A stretch of DNA of 64,000 nucleotides from Desulfuromonas soudanensis (GCF_001278055.1 NZ_CP010802.1:1837504-1901503), one strand, 5' to 3'; positions 35,040 through 43,459 are shown, numbered from the stretch's first letter. Notes: generated by a model not told the origin, from the sequence alone. Made by a program: numbers and translations.

Positions 35040-35721
35040 TCTCCTTCAGACCCCCCTCTTCGGAGTGGGGCTGACCCTCGGGAGCTATTTTCTGGCGCAG
35101 AAGCTTTATCTGCGCAGTGGATTCCCCCTCTTCAATCCGGTGGCCGTGGCCATTGTCGCCATCATCGTCTTCCTCGGAGCAACGGGGATCCCCTACCGGG
35201 ACTACGCGGCGGGGGGGGACTACATCCTCTTTCTCCTCGGGCCGGCGGTGGTCGCCCTGGGGGTTCCTCTCTACGTACGGCGCCGGGAGATTCTCGCCCG
35301 CAAGATTCCCATTCTCGCCGGCATCTTCGCCGGCGCCCTGACGTCCATTCTCACCGCCAGCGGCCTCGCCTGGCTCCTCGGCGCCAGCGACAAGGTGGTT
35401 CTCTCCCTCGCCCCCAAGTCAGTTACGGCGCCGATTGCCATCGGCATCGTCGAAAAGATCGGCGGCATCCCCCCGCTGACCGCCGCCCTGGTGGTGATCA
35501 CCGGCTGCCTCGGCGCCATCTGCGGCCCCGAGTTCTGCCGTCTGGTGGGGATCCGCGATCCCGCTTCCATGGGGCTTGCCGTCGGCACCGCCGCCCACGG
35601 CATCGGCACCGCGCGAATGCTCGAGGTCGACCGTCTCGGCGGGGCGATCGCCGGCCTGGCCATCGGCCTCAACGGCATGGTCACGGCGATTCTCGTGCCG
35701 CTCCTCTTTGTCCTTTTTTAA
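35029..35721 (+). CDS. lrgB: LrgB family membrane protein
   Basis: A 230-residue protein with about seven hydrophobic segments and the LrgB/CidB signature region LAPKSVTAPIAIGIVEKIGG and the GIVGI-type stretch ending AAHGIGTARMLEVD. It partners LrgA, with which it shares an 11-base overlap; ATG 35029 is the start. Established roles in Gram-positives involve cell death modulation or pyruvate uptake; the role in this group is not known. Confidence 0.92.
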   Translation: MAADLLQTPLFGVGLTLGSYFLAQKLYLRSGFPLFNPVAVAIVAIIVFLGATGIPYRDYAAGGDYILFLLGPAVVALGVPLYVRRREILARKIPILAGIFAGALTSILTASGLAWLLGASDKVVLSLAPKSVTAPIAIGIVEKIGGIPPLTAALVVITGCLGAICGPEFCRLVGIRDPASMGLAVGTAAHGIGTARMLEVDRLGGAIAGLAIGLNGMVTAILVPLLFVLF

Positions 35722-35731
35722 TCAAGGGCTT

Positions 35732-35825
35732 CAACGCAGAGCACGCAGAGAAAAATAGAGAGATCCTTGGACCAAAGGTTTTCTCTGCGCCTTCTTGGAT
35801 TCTCCGCGTTCTCTGCGTTGAGAGC
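35732..35825. repeat. imperfect inverted repeat of the CAACGCAGAG/CTCTGCGTTG type
   Basis: The left arm (35732-35754) contains CAACGCAGAG and ACGCAGAGAAAA. The right arm (about 35778-35825) contains TTTTCTCTGCGCC and CTCTGCGTTGAG. The arms are near reverse complements, with an internal subrepeat of ACGCAGAG. This is a large cruciform-capable element in the gap after lrgB, and a relative without the second arm is at 49637. Confidence 0.7.
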
Positions 35826-35839
35826 TTTGTTTCGGGGGA

Positions 35840-35883
35840 TGGGGACAGGGGATGGGGACTGGCTCCGAAGGTGCCTGTCCCCA
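35840..35883. repeat. REP-like inverted repeat TGGGGACAGG...CCTGTCCCCA
   Basis: TGGGGACAGG (35840-35849) and its perfect reverse complement CCTGTCCCCA (35874-35883) flank a 24-base centre, which itself holds a partial copy GGGGACTGG. It resembles REP-type elements that are moved by single-strand transposases, but no transposase is in the window. Confidence 0.6.
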
Positions 35884-35917
35884 AAACAAAAAAGGGCAGA
35901 CGATCTCTCGTCTGCCC
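35884..35917 (-). terminator. intrinsic terminator of the PxxKW gene
   Basis: GGGCAGACGA (35894-35903) and TCGTCTGCCC (35908-35917) form a perfect ten-pair stem, with an A-rich tract (35884-35893) that is a U tract on the minus strand. Confidence 0.85.
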
Positions 35918-35943
35918 TTGATTCTGTCGCATCCGGCGAGGAA

Positions 35944-36237
35944 TTACTTCTTCTTCGCGGAAGCCTTTTTGGAAGCCTTGAGCGGGTTGGTCTTGGCATC
36001 CGAGCCCTTGACCTCGATCTTGCGGTGGGTGGCGAAGTTGCACAGACCTTCGGGGTTCAGCCACTTCTGCTGAGGACCGGGTGCCACGGAGCACACCTTG
36101 CCGATGGTCCCTTCGACGATGCGCTCGCACCCTTCGCAGGCTTCGACGATCGTCTGGCACGAGTTGCCGATAAAACCACAGCCAGTTTTAGACCAGAAGG
36201 TACACTCGGCACCGGGGAGTACGGTTTGACACTGCAT
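35944..36237 (-). CDS. PxxKW family cysteine-rich protein
   Basis: A 97-residue protein with eight cysteines. The motif PGPQQKWLNPEGLC contains the family-naming PxxKW. The start ATG 36237 follows AGGAGACATCCCCC. The C terminus is very basic (KASKKASAKKK). The regular cysteine spacing suggests metal or Fe-S binding, but the family role is unknown to me. It has its own promoter (36290-36318) and terminator, so it is an independent and probably well-expressed unit. Confidence 0.85.
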   Translation of the reverse strand: MQCQTVLPGAECTFWSKTGCGFIGNSCQTIVEACEGCERIVEGTIGKVCSVAPGPQQKWLNPEGLCNFATHRKIEVKGSDAKTNPLKASKKASAKKK

Positions 36238-36289
36238 GGGGGATGTCTCCTTGCGTTTTCGGTTTCCGTTCCACTTACCTGAACGGCTA

Positions 36290-36318
36290 TTTTTAACCAG
36301 TTTACCTCCTGCTGTCAA
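36290..36318 (-). promoter_or_regulatory. sigma70-type promoter of the PxxKW gene
   Basis: On the minus strand a perfect TTGACA (36318-36313), 17 bases, TAAAAA (36295-36290), 52 bases before the start. Confidence 0.65.
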
Positions 36319-36353
36319 TCCTTTTTTGTATGGACCCCTCCTGACATTCCTTC

Positions 36354-36382
36354 TTGACCGGCCGGAGGTCATTGGTTACTGT
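36354..36382 (+). promoter_or_regulatory. sigma70-type promoter for the CxxCxxCC-type gene
   Basis: TTGACC (36354-36359), 17 bases, TACTGT (36377-36382), 22 bases before ATG 36405. Confidence 0.5.
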
Positions 36383-36404
36383 TACCCATTTGCCGTGGAG
36401 TTTT

Positions 36405-36707
36405 ATGGATATGAACGATACCCGACATTGGGAAGATCTTTGCCGCCGCTGCGGGCGCTGCTGTTATGAAAAGCTCGACTACGAGGGGGAGATCCACTAC
36501 ACCGATACTCCCTGCCGCTGCCTCGACCTGCAGACCCGGCTCTGTACCGTCTACCCCGAGCGCCACAGTGCCCGTCCCGGGTGCACCCCCATCACCCCCG
36601 AGAATGCCGCCAGGGGGATCCTCCCCGCTGACTGCCCCTACGTCGCCGGCATCCCCGGTTATCGTCCACCCCGTCTCTGGGACGACGACGTCCCGGAGGC
36701 CTCATGA
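36405..36707 (+). CDS. YkgJ/YcgN-like cysteine-cluster (CxxCxxCC-type) protein
   Basis: A 100-residue protein with the cluster CRRCGRCC near the N terminus and later cysteines in CRCLDLQTRLC, typical of the zinc/iron-chelating CxCxxCC family. The function is unknown; family members bind metal. The start is ATG 36405, four bases after GGAG; ATG 36411 at ten bases is equally possible. It overlaps the following LysE gene by four bases (ATGA). Confidence 0.82.
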   Translation: MDMNDTRHWEDLCRRCGRCCYEKLDYEGEIHYTDTPCRCLDLQTRLCTVYPERHSARPGCTPITPENAARGILPADCPYVAGIPGYRPPRLWDDDVPEAS

Positions 36708-37336
36708 CCCTCTCCGTAATCGCCGGCACCTCCTTCGTCCTCGGCTTTTCCGGGGCGATTATGCCCGGGCCGCTCCTGAGCGTCACCATCGCCGAAACGG
36801 TGCGCCGCGGCCCCTGGGCCGGGCCCCAGTTGGTCGCCGGCCATGCCCTCCTCGAGGGGGCGGTGGTTCTCCTCCTCTTTACCGGTGTCGGCGGGGCGGC
36901 GGGGCGTCCCGGTGTCTTTGCCGCCTTCGCTCTGATCGGCGCCGCCATGCTGCTGTGGATGGGATACGGCATGCTCCGGGGCCTTCCGACCCTGCGCCTC
37001 GACTTTCAGGCTGAGAGGAGGAGAGGTTTGCACCCTCTGGCGGCCGGGGTGGTCGTCAGTCTGGCCAACCCCTATTTCACCCTGTGGTGGGGGACGGTCG
37101 GCCTCGGCTACCTGGCCGTCGCTCATCAGGCCGGGCTGGCGGGGGTGGCGACCTTCTACCTCTTTCATATTCTTTCCGATCTGGTGTGGTATGCTTTTGT
37201 CTCCGGGACGGTCAGCTACGGTCGCCGCTTCCTCACCGACCGCCTCTATCGGCGTCTGATCGGCGGTTGCGCCCTCTTCGTCATCGCTTTCGGTACATAC
37301 TTCGGTTATCTCGGCGTCCAGGCGCTCCTCGGCTGA
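36704..37336 (+). CDS. LysE family translocator
   Basis: A 210-residue inner-membrane protein with about six hydrophobic segments, of the LysE/RhtB exporter superfamily. The N terminus SFVLGFSGAIMPGPLLSVTI holds the family's conserved MxPGP motif, and SLANPYFTLWW follows mid-chain. The substrate (an amino acid or another small molecule) cannot be told from sequence. It is translationally coupled to the cysteine-cluster gene by an ATGA overlap. Confidence 0.88.
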   Translation: MTLSVIAGTSFVLGFSGAIMPGPLLSVTIAETVRRGPWAGPQLVAGHALLEGAVVLLLFTGVGGAAGRPGVFAAFALIGAAMLLWMGYGMLRGLPTLRLDFQAERRRGLHPLAAGVVVSLANPYFTLWWGTVGLGYLAVAHQAGLAGVATFYLFHILSDLVWYAFVSGTVSYGRRFLTDRLYRRLIGGCALFVIAFGTYFGYLGVQALLG

Positions 37337-37465
37337 GCGGAGCAGGGAATTCGTCCTGGGCAATTGACTGATTGTTCCGACGCCGCGCTCCGAGTTTTCA
37401 AGGCGTCTCTGAGTTCAAGTTTTTATCAGCTATGGAATCAAATTCTTCAAGGAGAGGGTTATCGT

Positions 37466-38887
37466 ATGGCGCGTATCACGTTCGGCACCTCGGGATGGCG
37501 GGGGATTCTCTGTGAAGACTTTACCTTCGACAACGTCAAGGTCGTTACCCAGGCCATTGCCGACCATCTGCGCAACAACGGGCAGGACACCAAGGGGGTG
37601 GTGGTCGGTTTCGACAGCCGCTTCATGGGAGAGCGTTTCGCCCGGGAGACCGCCCGTGTCCTGGCCGGAGCCGGCATCAAGTCGTTTCTTTGCAACCGCG
37701 ACACCCCGACCCCGGTGATTGCCTTCGAAATTCTCCGTCGCGGGGCCGGGGGGGGGATCAATTTCACCGCCAGCCATAACCCCTGCGAATATAACGGCAT
37801 AAAATTCTCCCCCGATTGGGGGGGGCCGGCTCTCCCTGAAACCACCGGTGACATCGAACGGCGCGCCAACGCCATGCTTGGTGAAATCTGCTACAAGGAG
37901 ATGCCCCTCGATTCGGCCCTGAAAGCCGGGCTCCTCGAGGAGATCGATCCCCGTCCCGCTTATTTTGCCGCCCTGCGGCAGATCGTCGATTTCGATGCCA
38001 TCGCCCGTTCGGGGATGACCATCGCCGTCAACCCCCTTTACGGCACCGGCCGCGGTTATCTCGACACCCTCCTGCTCGAAGCCGGGGTCAAGGTCAAGAC
38101 GATCAACAATCATCGTGATCCTTACTTCGGCGGACTTCCTCCCGAACCTTCGAAAAGCCACATCGGCGACTTTATCGCCATGATCCGGGGAGACGATTCC
38201 ATCGCCCTGGGGCTGGCCACCGACGGCGATGCCGACCGCTACGGGATCGTCGACGGCGACGGCACCTTCATCGAGCCCAACTACATCCTCGCTCTCCTCT
38301 ACGACTATCTGGTACGGGTCAAGAAAAAGAACGGCGACGTCGCCCGCTCCGTCGCCACCTCCCATTTCGTCGACGCCGTCGCCCGCCACCATGGCCTGCA
38401 GGTCCTCGAGACCCCCGTCGGCTTCAAATTTATCGGCGAATACATCCGCGACGGCCGCATCCTCATCGGTGGGGAGGAGAGTGCCGGCCTCACCGTTCGC
38501 GGCCATGTCCCCGACAAGGACGGCATTCTCGCCTGTCTGCTCGTGGCCGAAATGGTGGCCGTCGAAGGCAAACCCCTCACCGTTCTTCTTGCCGACCTTT
38601 ATCGACGGGTTGGCGAATTTCACACTCACCGCGACAACATTCGCCTCTCCCCCGAACTCGAAGAGTCTTTCCCCGGACGGCTCGCCAAGCCGCCGGCCAC
38701 TTTCGCCGGGAAGAAAATCGCCGAAGTGATCACCGTCGACGGCTCCAAATTCGTCCTCGATGACGGATCCTGGGTTCTCTTCCGCAAGTCCGGCACCGAG
38801 CCGGTCGTCCGCGTCTACGGCGAATCCTCCAGCGAGGCGGCTCTGAAGGTGCTGATGAAGGCCGCCGGTCAGTTCATTCGCGACTGA
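37466..38887 (+). CDS. phosphoglucomutase/phosphomannomutase family protein
   Basis: A 473-residue alpha-D-phosphohexomutase. The start ATG 37466 follows AAGGAGAGGG. The N-terminal RITFGTSGWRGI is typical, the active-site serine is Ser103 in TASHNP, the Mg-binding loop DGDADRYGIVDGDG is near 252, and the C-terminal FRKSGTEPVVRVYGE binds the phosphate. Glucose versus mannose specificity is not decidable here. It could supply glucose-1-phosphate to RfbA. It ends at a strong terminator. Confidence 0.93.
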   Translation: MARITFGTSGWRGILCEDFTFDNVKVVTQAIADHLRNNGQDTKGVVVGFDSRFMGERFARETARVLAGAGIKSFLCNRDTPTPVIAFEILRRGAGGGINFTASHNPCEYNGIKFSPDWGGPALPETTGDIERRANAMLGEICYKEMPLDSALKAGLLEEIDPRPAYFAALRQIVDFDAIARSGMTIAVNPLYGTGRGYLDTLLLEAGVKVKTINNHRDPYFGGLPPEPSKSHIGDFIAMIRGDDSIALGLATDGDADRYGIVDGDGTFIEPNYILALLYDYLVRVKKKNGDVARSVATSHFVDAVARHHGLQVLETPVGFKFIGEYIRDGRILIGGEESAGLTVRGHVPDKDGILACLLVAEMVAVEGKPLTVLLADLYRRVGEFHTHRDNIRLSPELEESFPGRLAKPPATFAGKKIAEVITVDGSKFVLDDGSWVLFRKSGTEPVVRVYGESSSEAALKVLMKAAGQFIRD

Positions 38888-38911
38888 TGATCGAAGAAAT
38901 CGCTGAGACGC

Positions 38912-38942
38912 AAAAAGGCGGGGCATAAAGCCCCGCCTTTTT
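38912..38942. terminator. bidirectional intrinsic terminator between the phosphohexomutase and zinc-ribbon genes
   Basis: AAAAAGGCGGGGC (38912-38924) pairs perfectly with GCCCCGCCTTTTT (38930-38942) around ATAAA. The same GGCGGGGC/GCCCCGCC stem recurs at 47700. Confidence 0.9.
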
Positions 38943-38981
38943 GCATTTCATAGAGGTGGTCACGCCACCCCCTGTCTATCC

Positions 38982-39173
38982 TCAGGTAAAACCGCCGCTG
39001 CCGCAACCGGCCGCCGTCGCGCCCCCTCCAGAAGAGGCTCCGGCGGCGGTGCGGGAGACCGTGCGCTCGGCCCGCGCACCGCAGGAAGGGCAGGGGAAGT
39101 CCCTCTCAGGTACCCGCTGAATCTTCTCAAAAATCCTGCCGCAAGAGGCACAGGCGTATTCATAGATCGGCAT
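38982..39173 (-). CDS. FmdB-family zinc ribbon protein
   Basis: A 63-residue putative regulatory protein of the FmdB family. It begins MPIYEYACASCGRIFE with a CxxC and CPSCG pair forming a zinc ribbon, and ends in a Gly/Ala/Ser-rich tail. The start ATG 39173 follows AAGGAGAACGTC; an upstream in-frame ATG is not supported. No DNA-binding role is proven for the family. It has its own promoter with a perfect -10 box. Confidence 0.88.
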   Translation of the reverse strand: MPIYEYACASCGRIFEKIQRVPERDFPCPSCGARAERTVSRTAAGASSGGGATAAGCGSGGFT

Positions 39174-39201
39174 GACGTTCTCCTTCCTTGAATTTTTTGA
39201 C

Positions 39202-39230
39202 ATTATATTCAATTTGTCATATGTAAGCAA
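39202..39230 (-). promoter_or_regulatory. sigma70-type promoter of the zinc-ribbon gene
   Basis: On the minus strand TTGCTT (39230-39225), 17 bases, perfect TATAAT (39207-39202), 29 bases before the start. Confidence 0.65.
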
Positions 39231-39302
39231 AGGAAAATTTGAGGCCCAGACGCTTCACCGGCCGGGCGCCCTCTCCCTGTACGATCTCCCTCTGTCGTCG
39301 AA

Positions 39303-41711
39303 TCATTCCTGGGTCAGGTTCCAGACCAGGGTCTGGCCGCCGGTGATCGTCGCTTCATCGTTTCGACAACGAATTTTTATCGGTTCACACCCGCATTGCA
39401 CACAGGTGACGGACAACCGTCTGGGGGTGACTTCCAGCTCCAGGGATAGACCGCGGTAGCGAAGCCGCATCTGGAGGCGACGGAGCTCGCGGGGGAGGCA
39501 GGGGTTGAAGCGCAACTGGTCGCCACGGGTTTCAATGCCGACATAGCCGCGCTGCATCAGGTCGACGGTCCCCGCCATGGCGCCGAGATGAATCCCTTCG
39601 TGGGTGGTGCCTCCCTGGATATCGTCGATGTCCGAACTCAGGGCTTCGGTGAAAAGCTGCCACGAACCTTCCCGGTCGCTACGGGACAGGACCCAGGAGT
39701 GCACCACCTGGCTCAGGGTCGAGCCGTGGGAGGTGCGTTCGAGGTAGTAAGCGATGTTTCGCGGGATCGTCTCGTACTCGAAGGGATAGCCGAGCCGCTC
39801 GAAGATCGAGGCGAGCTCGTCGGAGGAAAAGAGGTAAAAGAGCATCAGGACATCGGCCTGCTTCGAGCATTTGTAGCGGTTGGGCGTGTCTTTTTCCGCC
39901 TCAAGAATGCGGTCAAGGCGCATGACCCGGCCATGGCGGGCGCGGTAGGTCTTCCAGTCCAGTTCTTCGAGTTTGTCGTACCCCTCGAACTGGCTGAGGA
40001 TATTGTCATCGTGAAAGACAAGGCGCATCCTGTGGCTGATATCCTCCCAGTTCTCCATCTCCTCATTGGACAATTCGAGGGTTTCTTTCAGCTCCAGGAG
40101 ACGTTCGCCGGAAAGGATGTTCAGCATCTCAAGGGCACAGGTCAGGATCCATACCACCATCACGTTGGTGTAGGCATTGTTGTCGAGACCAGGCCGGTCC
40201 GAGCCGGGATAACTGTCGTGATATTCGTCGGGTCCCATGACGCCGAGAATTTCATAGCGCCCGAGGTTTTCATTCCAGGTTGTCAAGCCGGCACAGAAGC
40301 GGGCGATCTCGAGGATCATTTCCGCTCCATAAAAGGAGATGAATTCCGCGTCGCCGGTGACCTGATAGTAATGCCAGACGTTCCAGGCAATGGCGGCATT
40401 CACGTGGCGCTGCAGGTGCGAATTGTCGGGAATCCAGCGCCCCGACCGGGGATTGAGGTGGACATCCTGACTCTCCTCGCGCCCGTTGCTGCCGCTCTGC
40501 CAGGGGTACAGGGCACCTCGATAGCCGGCTTGTCTTGCCGCGGATCGAGCCTCGGGGAGACGACGATGACGGTAATGGAGAAGGGTGCGGGTGATTTCGG
40601 GGGTGCGCAGGTTGAGGAGGGGGAAGATAAAGAGTTCATCCCAGAAGACGTGGCCGCGATAGGCTTCGCCGTGCCAGCCGCGGGCGGGGACGCCGACATC
40701 GAGCTCGATGGTGTGAAAGGAGACGGTCTGCAAGAGGTGAAAAATGTGCAGGCGCAGAATCATCCGCACCCGTTCGCTGCCATCGGTTTCCCGGATGTCG
40801 AGTCCGTAGCGGCGCCACAGATGCGCCCAGGCGCGTCGGTGATGCTCCAGTAAATTTTCGAATCCGGGAGCCCGGGAAATCGCATTTATTGCTTCGAGGC
40901 CGCATTCGGAAATGGCCTCGTCGCGGCTGGTGAAGAGGGAGACCACTTTTTCAATGCGGACACTGCCGGACCTGGGCAGGTTCAGCTCGAAGGTCTGGCC
41001 GACGTATCCTTGAGATTCTTCAAGGTGACGTTCGGGGCTTTGCTCCCTCTCTTCGGAAAAAATGAGGGTCCGGGCCGCCAGGGCCATTTCGATACGTGAC
41101 TGGCTGGTGCGAATCTTGAGGAAAATCGTCTCCTGGCTAGGCTGTCCGGTCGATATTGCTTGCAAATGTTCATTTGCCAGATCCCGGTAGCGCTCCACAT
41201 TGCCGTTTTTGATCCGGCCGTCGAGGGCGCTGCGAAATTCGACCCGACCAGACCAGTTCTCGGCGGTGAGGGTCGTTTCGAGGGCGGCCAGGTGCCGATT
41301 GCACATGTGGACCATCCGCCGCTGCCGCAGTCGGCTGATCCGTTGCTCGCTGTCCTGAAAGCGAACCGTGCGCTGGAGGAGGCCGCATTCGAGATCGAGC
41401 TCCTGACGAAAGGAGAGGATTTTCACCCTTTCAAGTTCGAACCAGGGTCCTTCTTCAATGCGGAAGCTCAGGGGGAGCCAGTTGGGGAAATTGACCAGAT
41501 CTTCATTCTCGATGGTTCGTCCGGCAATTTGGGTCGTGAGCCGGTTATAGCCTCCGGCGAGATAGGTCCCCGGGTAGTGGACCCCGTCGGCCGCCGCTTC
41601 CGGAGCCGCCCCCCGAGTGCAGAAGTAACCGTTGCCCAGAGTACACAAGGCCTCGCGCAAACCCTCCTTTTCCGGCTCGTAGTTTTCGTAAATCAGGGAC
41701 CAGCCGTTCAT
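39303..41711 (-). CDS. glycoside hydrolase family 65 phosphorylase (trehalose/maltose type)
   Basis: An 802-residue GH65 enzyme. The general acid is Glu496 in GVMGPDEYHD, and GTTHEGIHLGAMAG near the C-terminal part of the alpha/alpha barrel resembles the phosphate-binding loop. These enzymes split trehalose, maltose or kojibiose with phosphate, releasing beta-glucose-1-phosphate. The start is ATG 41711 after GGAGGAG, overlapping the preceding HAD-TPP gene (ATGA), so the two are translationally coupled. The neighbour encodes a beta-phosphoglucomutase-like HAD and a trehalose-6-phosphatase, which points to trehalose as substrate. Maltose or kojibiose cannot be excluded from sequence. Confidence 0.9.
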   Translation of the reverse strand: MNGWSLIYENYEPEKEGLREALCTLGNGYFCTRGAAPEAAADGVHYPGTYLAGGYNRLTTQIAGRTIENEDLVNFPNWLPLSFRIEEGPWFELERVKILSFRQELDLECGLLQRTVRFQDSEQRISRLRQRRMVHMCNRHLAALETTLTAENWSGRVEFRSALDGRIKNGNVERYRDLANEHLQAISTGQPSQETIFLKIRTSQSRIEMALAARTLIFSEEREQSPERHLEESQGYVGQTFELNLPRSGSVRIEKVVSLFTSRDEAISECGLEAINAISRAPGFENLLEHHRRAWAHLWRRYGLDIRETDGSERVRMILRLHIFHLLQTVSFHTIELDVGVPARGWHGEAYRGHVFWDELFIFPLLNLRTPEITRTLLHYRHRRLPEARSAARQAGYRGALYPWQSGSNGREESQDVHLNPRSGRWIPDNSHLQRHVNAAIAWNVWHYYQVTGDAEFISFYGAEMILEIARFCAGLTTWNENLGRYEILGVMGPDEYHDSYPGSDRPGLDNNAYTNVMVVWILTCALEMLNILSGERLLELKETLELSNEEMENWEDISHRMRLVFHDDNILSQFEGYDKLEELDWKTYRARHGRVMRLDRILEAEKDTPNRYKCSKQADVLMLFYLFSSDELASIFERLGYPFEYETIPRNIAYYLERTSHGSTLSQVVHSWVLSRSDREGSWQLFTEALSSDIDDIQGGTTHEGIHLGAMAGTVDLMQRGYVGIETRGDQLRFNPCLPRELRRLQMRLRYRGLSLELEVTPRRLSVTCVQCGCEPIKIRCRNDEATITGGQTLVWNLTQE

Positions 41712-43282
41712 GAAGTGTTCAACTCCTCCAGATAATCGCACAGGGTCTGCAGGAAAATTCGGACCTCGGCCGTGTCTTCCAGGGCGTAGCGGGCATGGGT
41801 CGGGCGGTCTTCGTCGCGCACCAGGATGCCGATGCCCTGATTTTCGATTTCGCGCAGGGCGTCTTCGTCGGTGAGGTCGTCGCCGAGATAGATGGGGACC
41901 ACGTCGCGCCGGTCGAGGTCGAGTTTCTGCAGCAGCCAGGAAAGGGCCTTGCCCTTGTGCCAGTCGATGTCGGGGCGCAGCTCGAAGATCATCTTGCCGC
42001 CGGTTTTGCACAGGCCGGGGTTTACGGCGAGGACCTCGTCGACCGCTTCTTCCACTTGCGGGCGGTCGCTCTCGGCGACTCGTCGGAAATGCACGGCGAT
42101 GGCGAATTTCTTGCGCTCGACCTGCGCGCCATCGATCCCGTCGAGCCGCTGGTGCAGGCCTTTTTCGGCGTTGTCGAGGGCCGGCAGGTAGTCTTTGCCC
42201 TGCTCGAACTCCATTTTTTCACCGGCCGGGCCGGCGATGTCGAAACCGTGGCTCCCCGCGTAGTAAATCCCTTCGATTCCGGCGAGCTTTTCAACGTCGC
42301 GGCGGTCGCGGCCGCTGACGATGGCCACGGTGCAATACCCGGCCAAATCCCTGACCGTCTGGCGCATCTCATCGGAAATGGCCGCATCTTCGGGGCGTTC
42401 GACGATGGGAGTCAGGGTGCCGTCGTAGTCGAGGAACAGGGCGGGGCGCTTGCGCTTGAGGAGGCAGGAGATATCGTTGAACCGGTCGAGGGCCGAGGGG
42501 AGGGCGTCGGTTGTTCTTTCACGGGGCGCCGGTGCGACCCGGACTTCGGAGAGATCGTCGACCACGACATCGGCGTATCTGGCTAACTCGGCGCGTTGCC
42601 CGGCACGGTCGACGCCGATCACCAGTCCGAAGCCGCCGGCGCGCCCCGCCTCTACCCCCGACTGGGCATCCTCCACCAACACCGAGCGCCGGGGCGCGAC
42701 GCCGAGTTTTTTCGCCGCCGCCAGAAAGACGTCGGGCGCCGGCTTGCCGGGAATGCCCATCTCCTCGGCGTCGAGTCCGTCGACGCGGGCGTCGAACAGG
42801 TCGGCGACTCCGGCCGAGGCGAGGACCTTGCGGGCATTTTTGCTGGCCGAAATTATCGCGGTTTTGATCCCGGCCCGTTTCAGATCTTTAATGACCCGAA
42901 CCGTCGAGTCGTAGCTTCTGGCGCCTTTTTCTTCGAGGACCTCGTTGAAATAGAAGTTCTTGCGGTTGCCGAGACCGCAGATGGTTTCCTCGTACGGGTC
43001 GTCGTCCCTGGTTCCCTCCCTCAGTTCGATCCCCCGGGAGGCCAGAAAATCCCGAACTCCGTCGTAGCGGGGCTTGCCGTCGACATAGCGGGTGTAGTCG
43101 GTGGCGATGTCAAAGGGTTCAAATCGTTTACCTTGGCGGGTGGCAAGTTCGTTAAGGAAATGGTCGAACATTTTCTTCCAGGCGGCCGAATGCACATGGG
43201 CGGTCCTAGTGACGACGCCGTCCATGTCGAAAATGACGGCATCGAACTTCTCAGGGGAGATGATGAGGCGCTGGTCGGTCAT
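41708..43282 (-). CDS. fused beta-phosphoglucomutase-like HAD and trehalose-6-phosphate phosphatase
   Basis: A 524-residue protein with two HAD domains. The N-terminal one (1-250) is a beta-phosphoglucomutase family hydrolase with Asp19/Asp21 in FDMDGVV and the GKPAPDVFLAAA and VEDAQSGVEAGRAGG motifs. The C-terminal one (about 275-520) is a trehalose-phosphate phosphatase (OtsB) with Asp285/Asp287 in DYDGTLTPI and the late motif GDDLTDEDAL. The domain order and length match the first two-thirds of mycobacterial OtsB1. It is the first gene of the operon, with a possible promoter at 43432-43459, and overlaps the GH65 gene by four bases. No trehalose-6-phosphate synthase is in this window. Confidence 0.92.
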   Translation of the reverse strand: MTDQRLIISPEKFDAVIFDMDGVVTRTAHVHSAAWKKMFDHFLNELATRQGKRFEPFDIATDYTRYVDGKPRYDGVRDFLASRGIELREGTRDDDPYEETICGLGNRKNFYFNEVLEEKGARSYDSTVRVIKDLKRAGIKTAIISASKNARKVLASAGVADLFDARVDGLDAEEMGIPGKPAPDVFLAAAKKLGVAPRRSVLVEDAQSGVEAGRAGGFGLVIGVDRAGQRAELARYADVVVDDLSEVRVAPAPRERTTDALPSALDRFNDISCLLKRKRPALFLDYDGTLTPIVERPEDAAISDEMRQTVRDLAGYCTVAIVSGRDRRDVEKLAGIEGIYYAGSHGFDIAGPAGEKMEFEQGKDYLPALDNAEKGLHQRLDGIDGAQVERKKFAIAVHFRRVAESDRPQVEEAVDEVLAVNPGLCKTGGKMIFELRPDIDWHKGKALSWLLQKLDLDRRDVVPIYLGDDLTDEDALREIENQGIGILVRDEDRPTHARYALEDTAEVRIFLQTLCDYLEELNTS

Positions 43283-43431
43283 GGTGTCCTTCCTGATTCA
43301 TTGACGGGGTTTTTTATACCCTATCACGATATGGATCCCATTTTTACACCGTATGCTTGGTGCGCCTGGCGCCAATGGGCCGAGTGGTCGAGAAGGTGTG
43401 AGTAACTTTCGCAGAGGCAACGGTAAAATAA

Positions 43432-43459
43432 AACTTATCCGGCGTCGGGACCTTGTCAA
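43432..43459 (-). promoter_or_regulatory. candidate promoter of the trehalose operon
   Basis: On the minus strand a perfect TTGACA (43459-43454), 16 bases, TAAGTT (43437-43432). The distance to the start is about 150 bases, longer than usual. Confidence 0.4.

Noticed and set aside
43120-43140. GGTTCAAATC as a tRNA T-arm
   Set aside because: It lies within the coding sequence of the HAD-TPP fusion, with no acceptor or anticodon stems around it.
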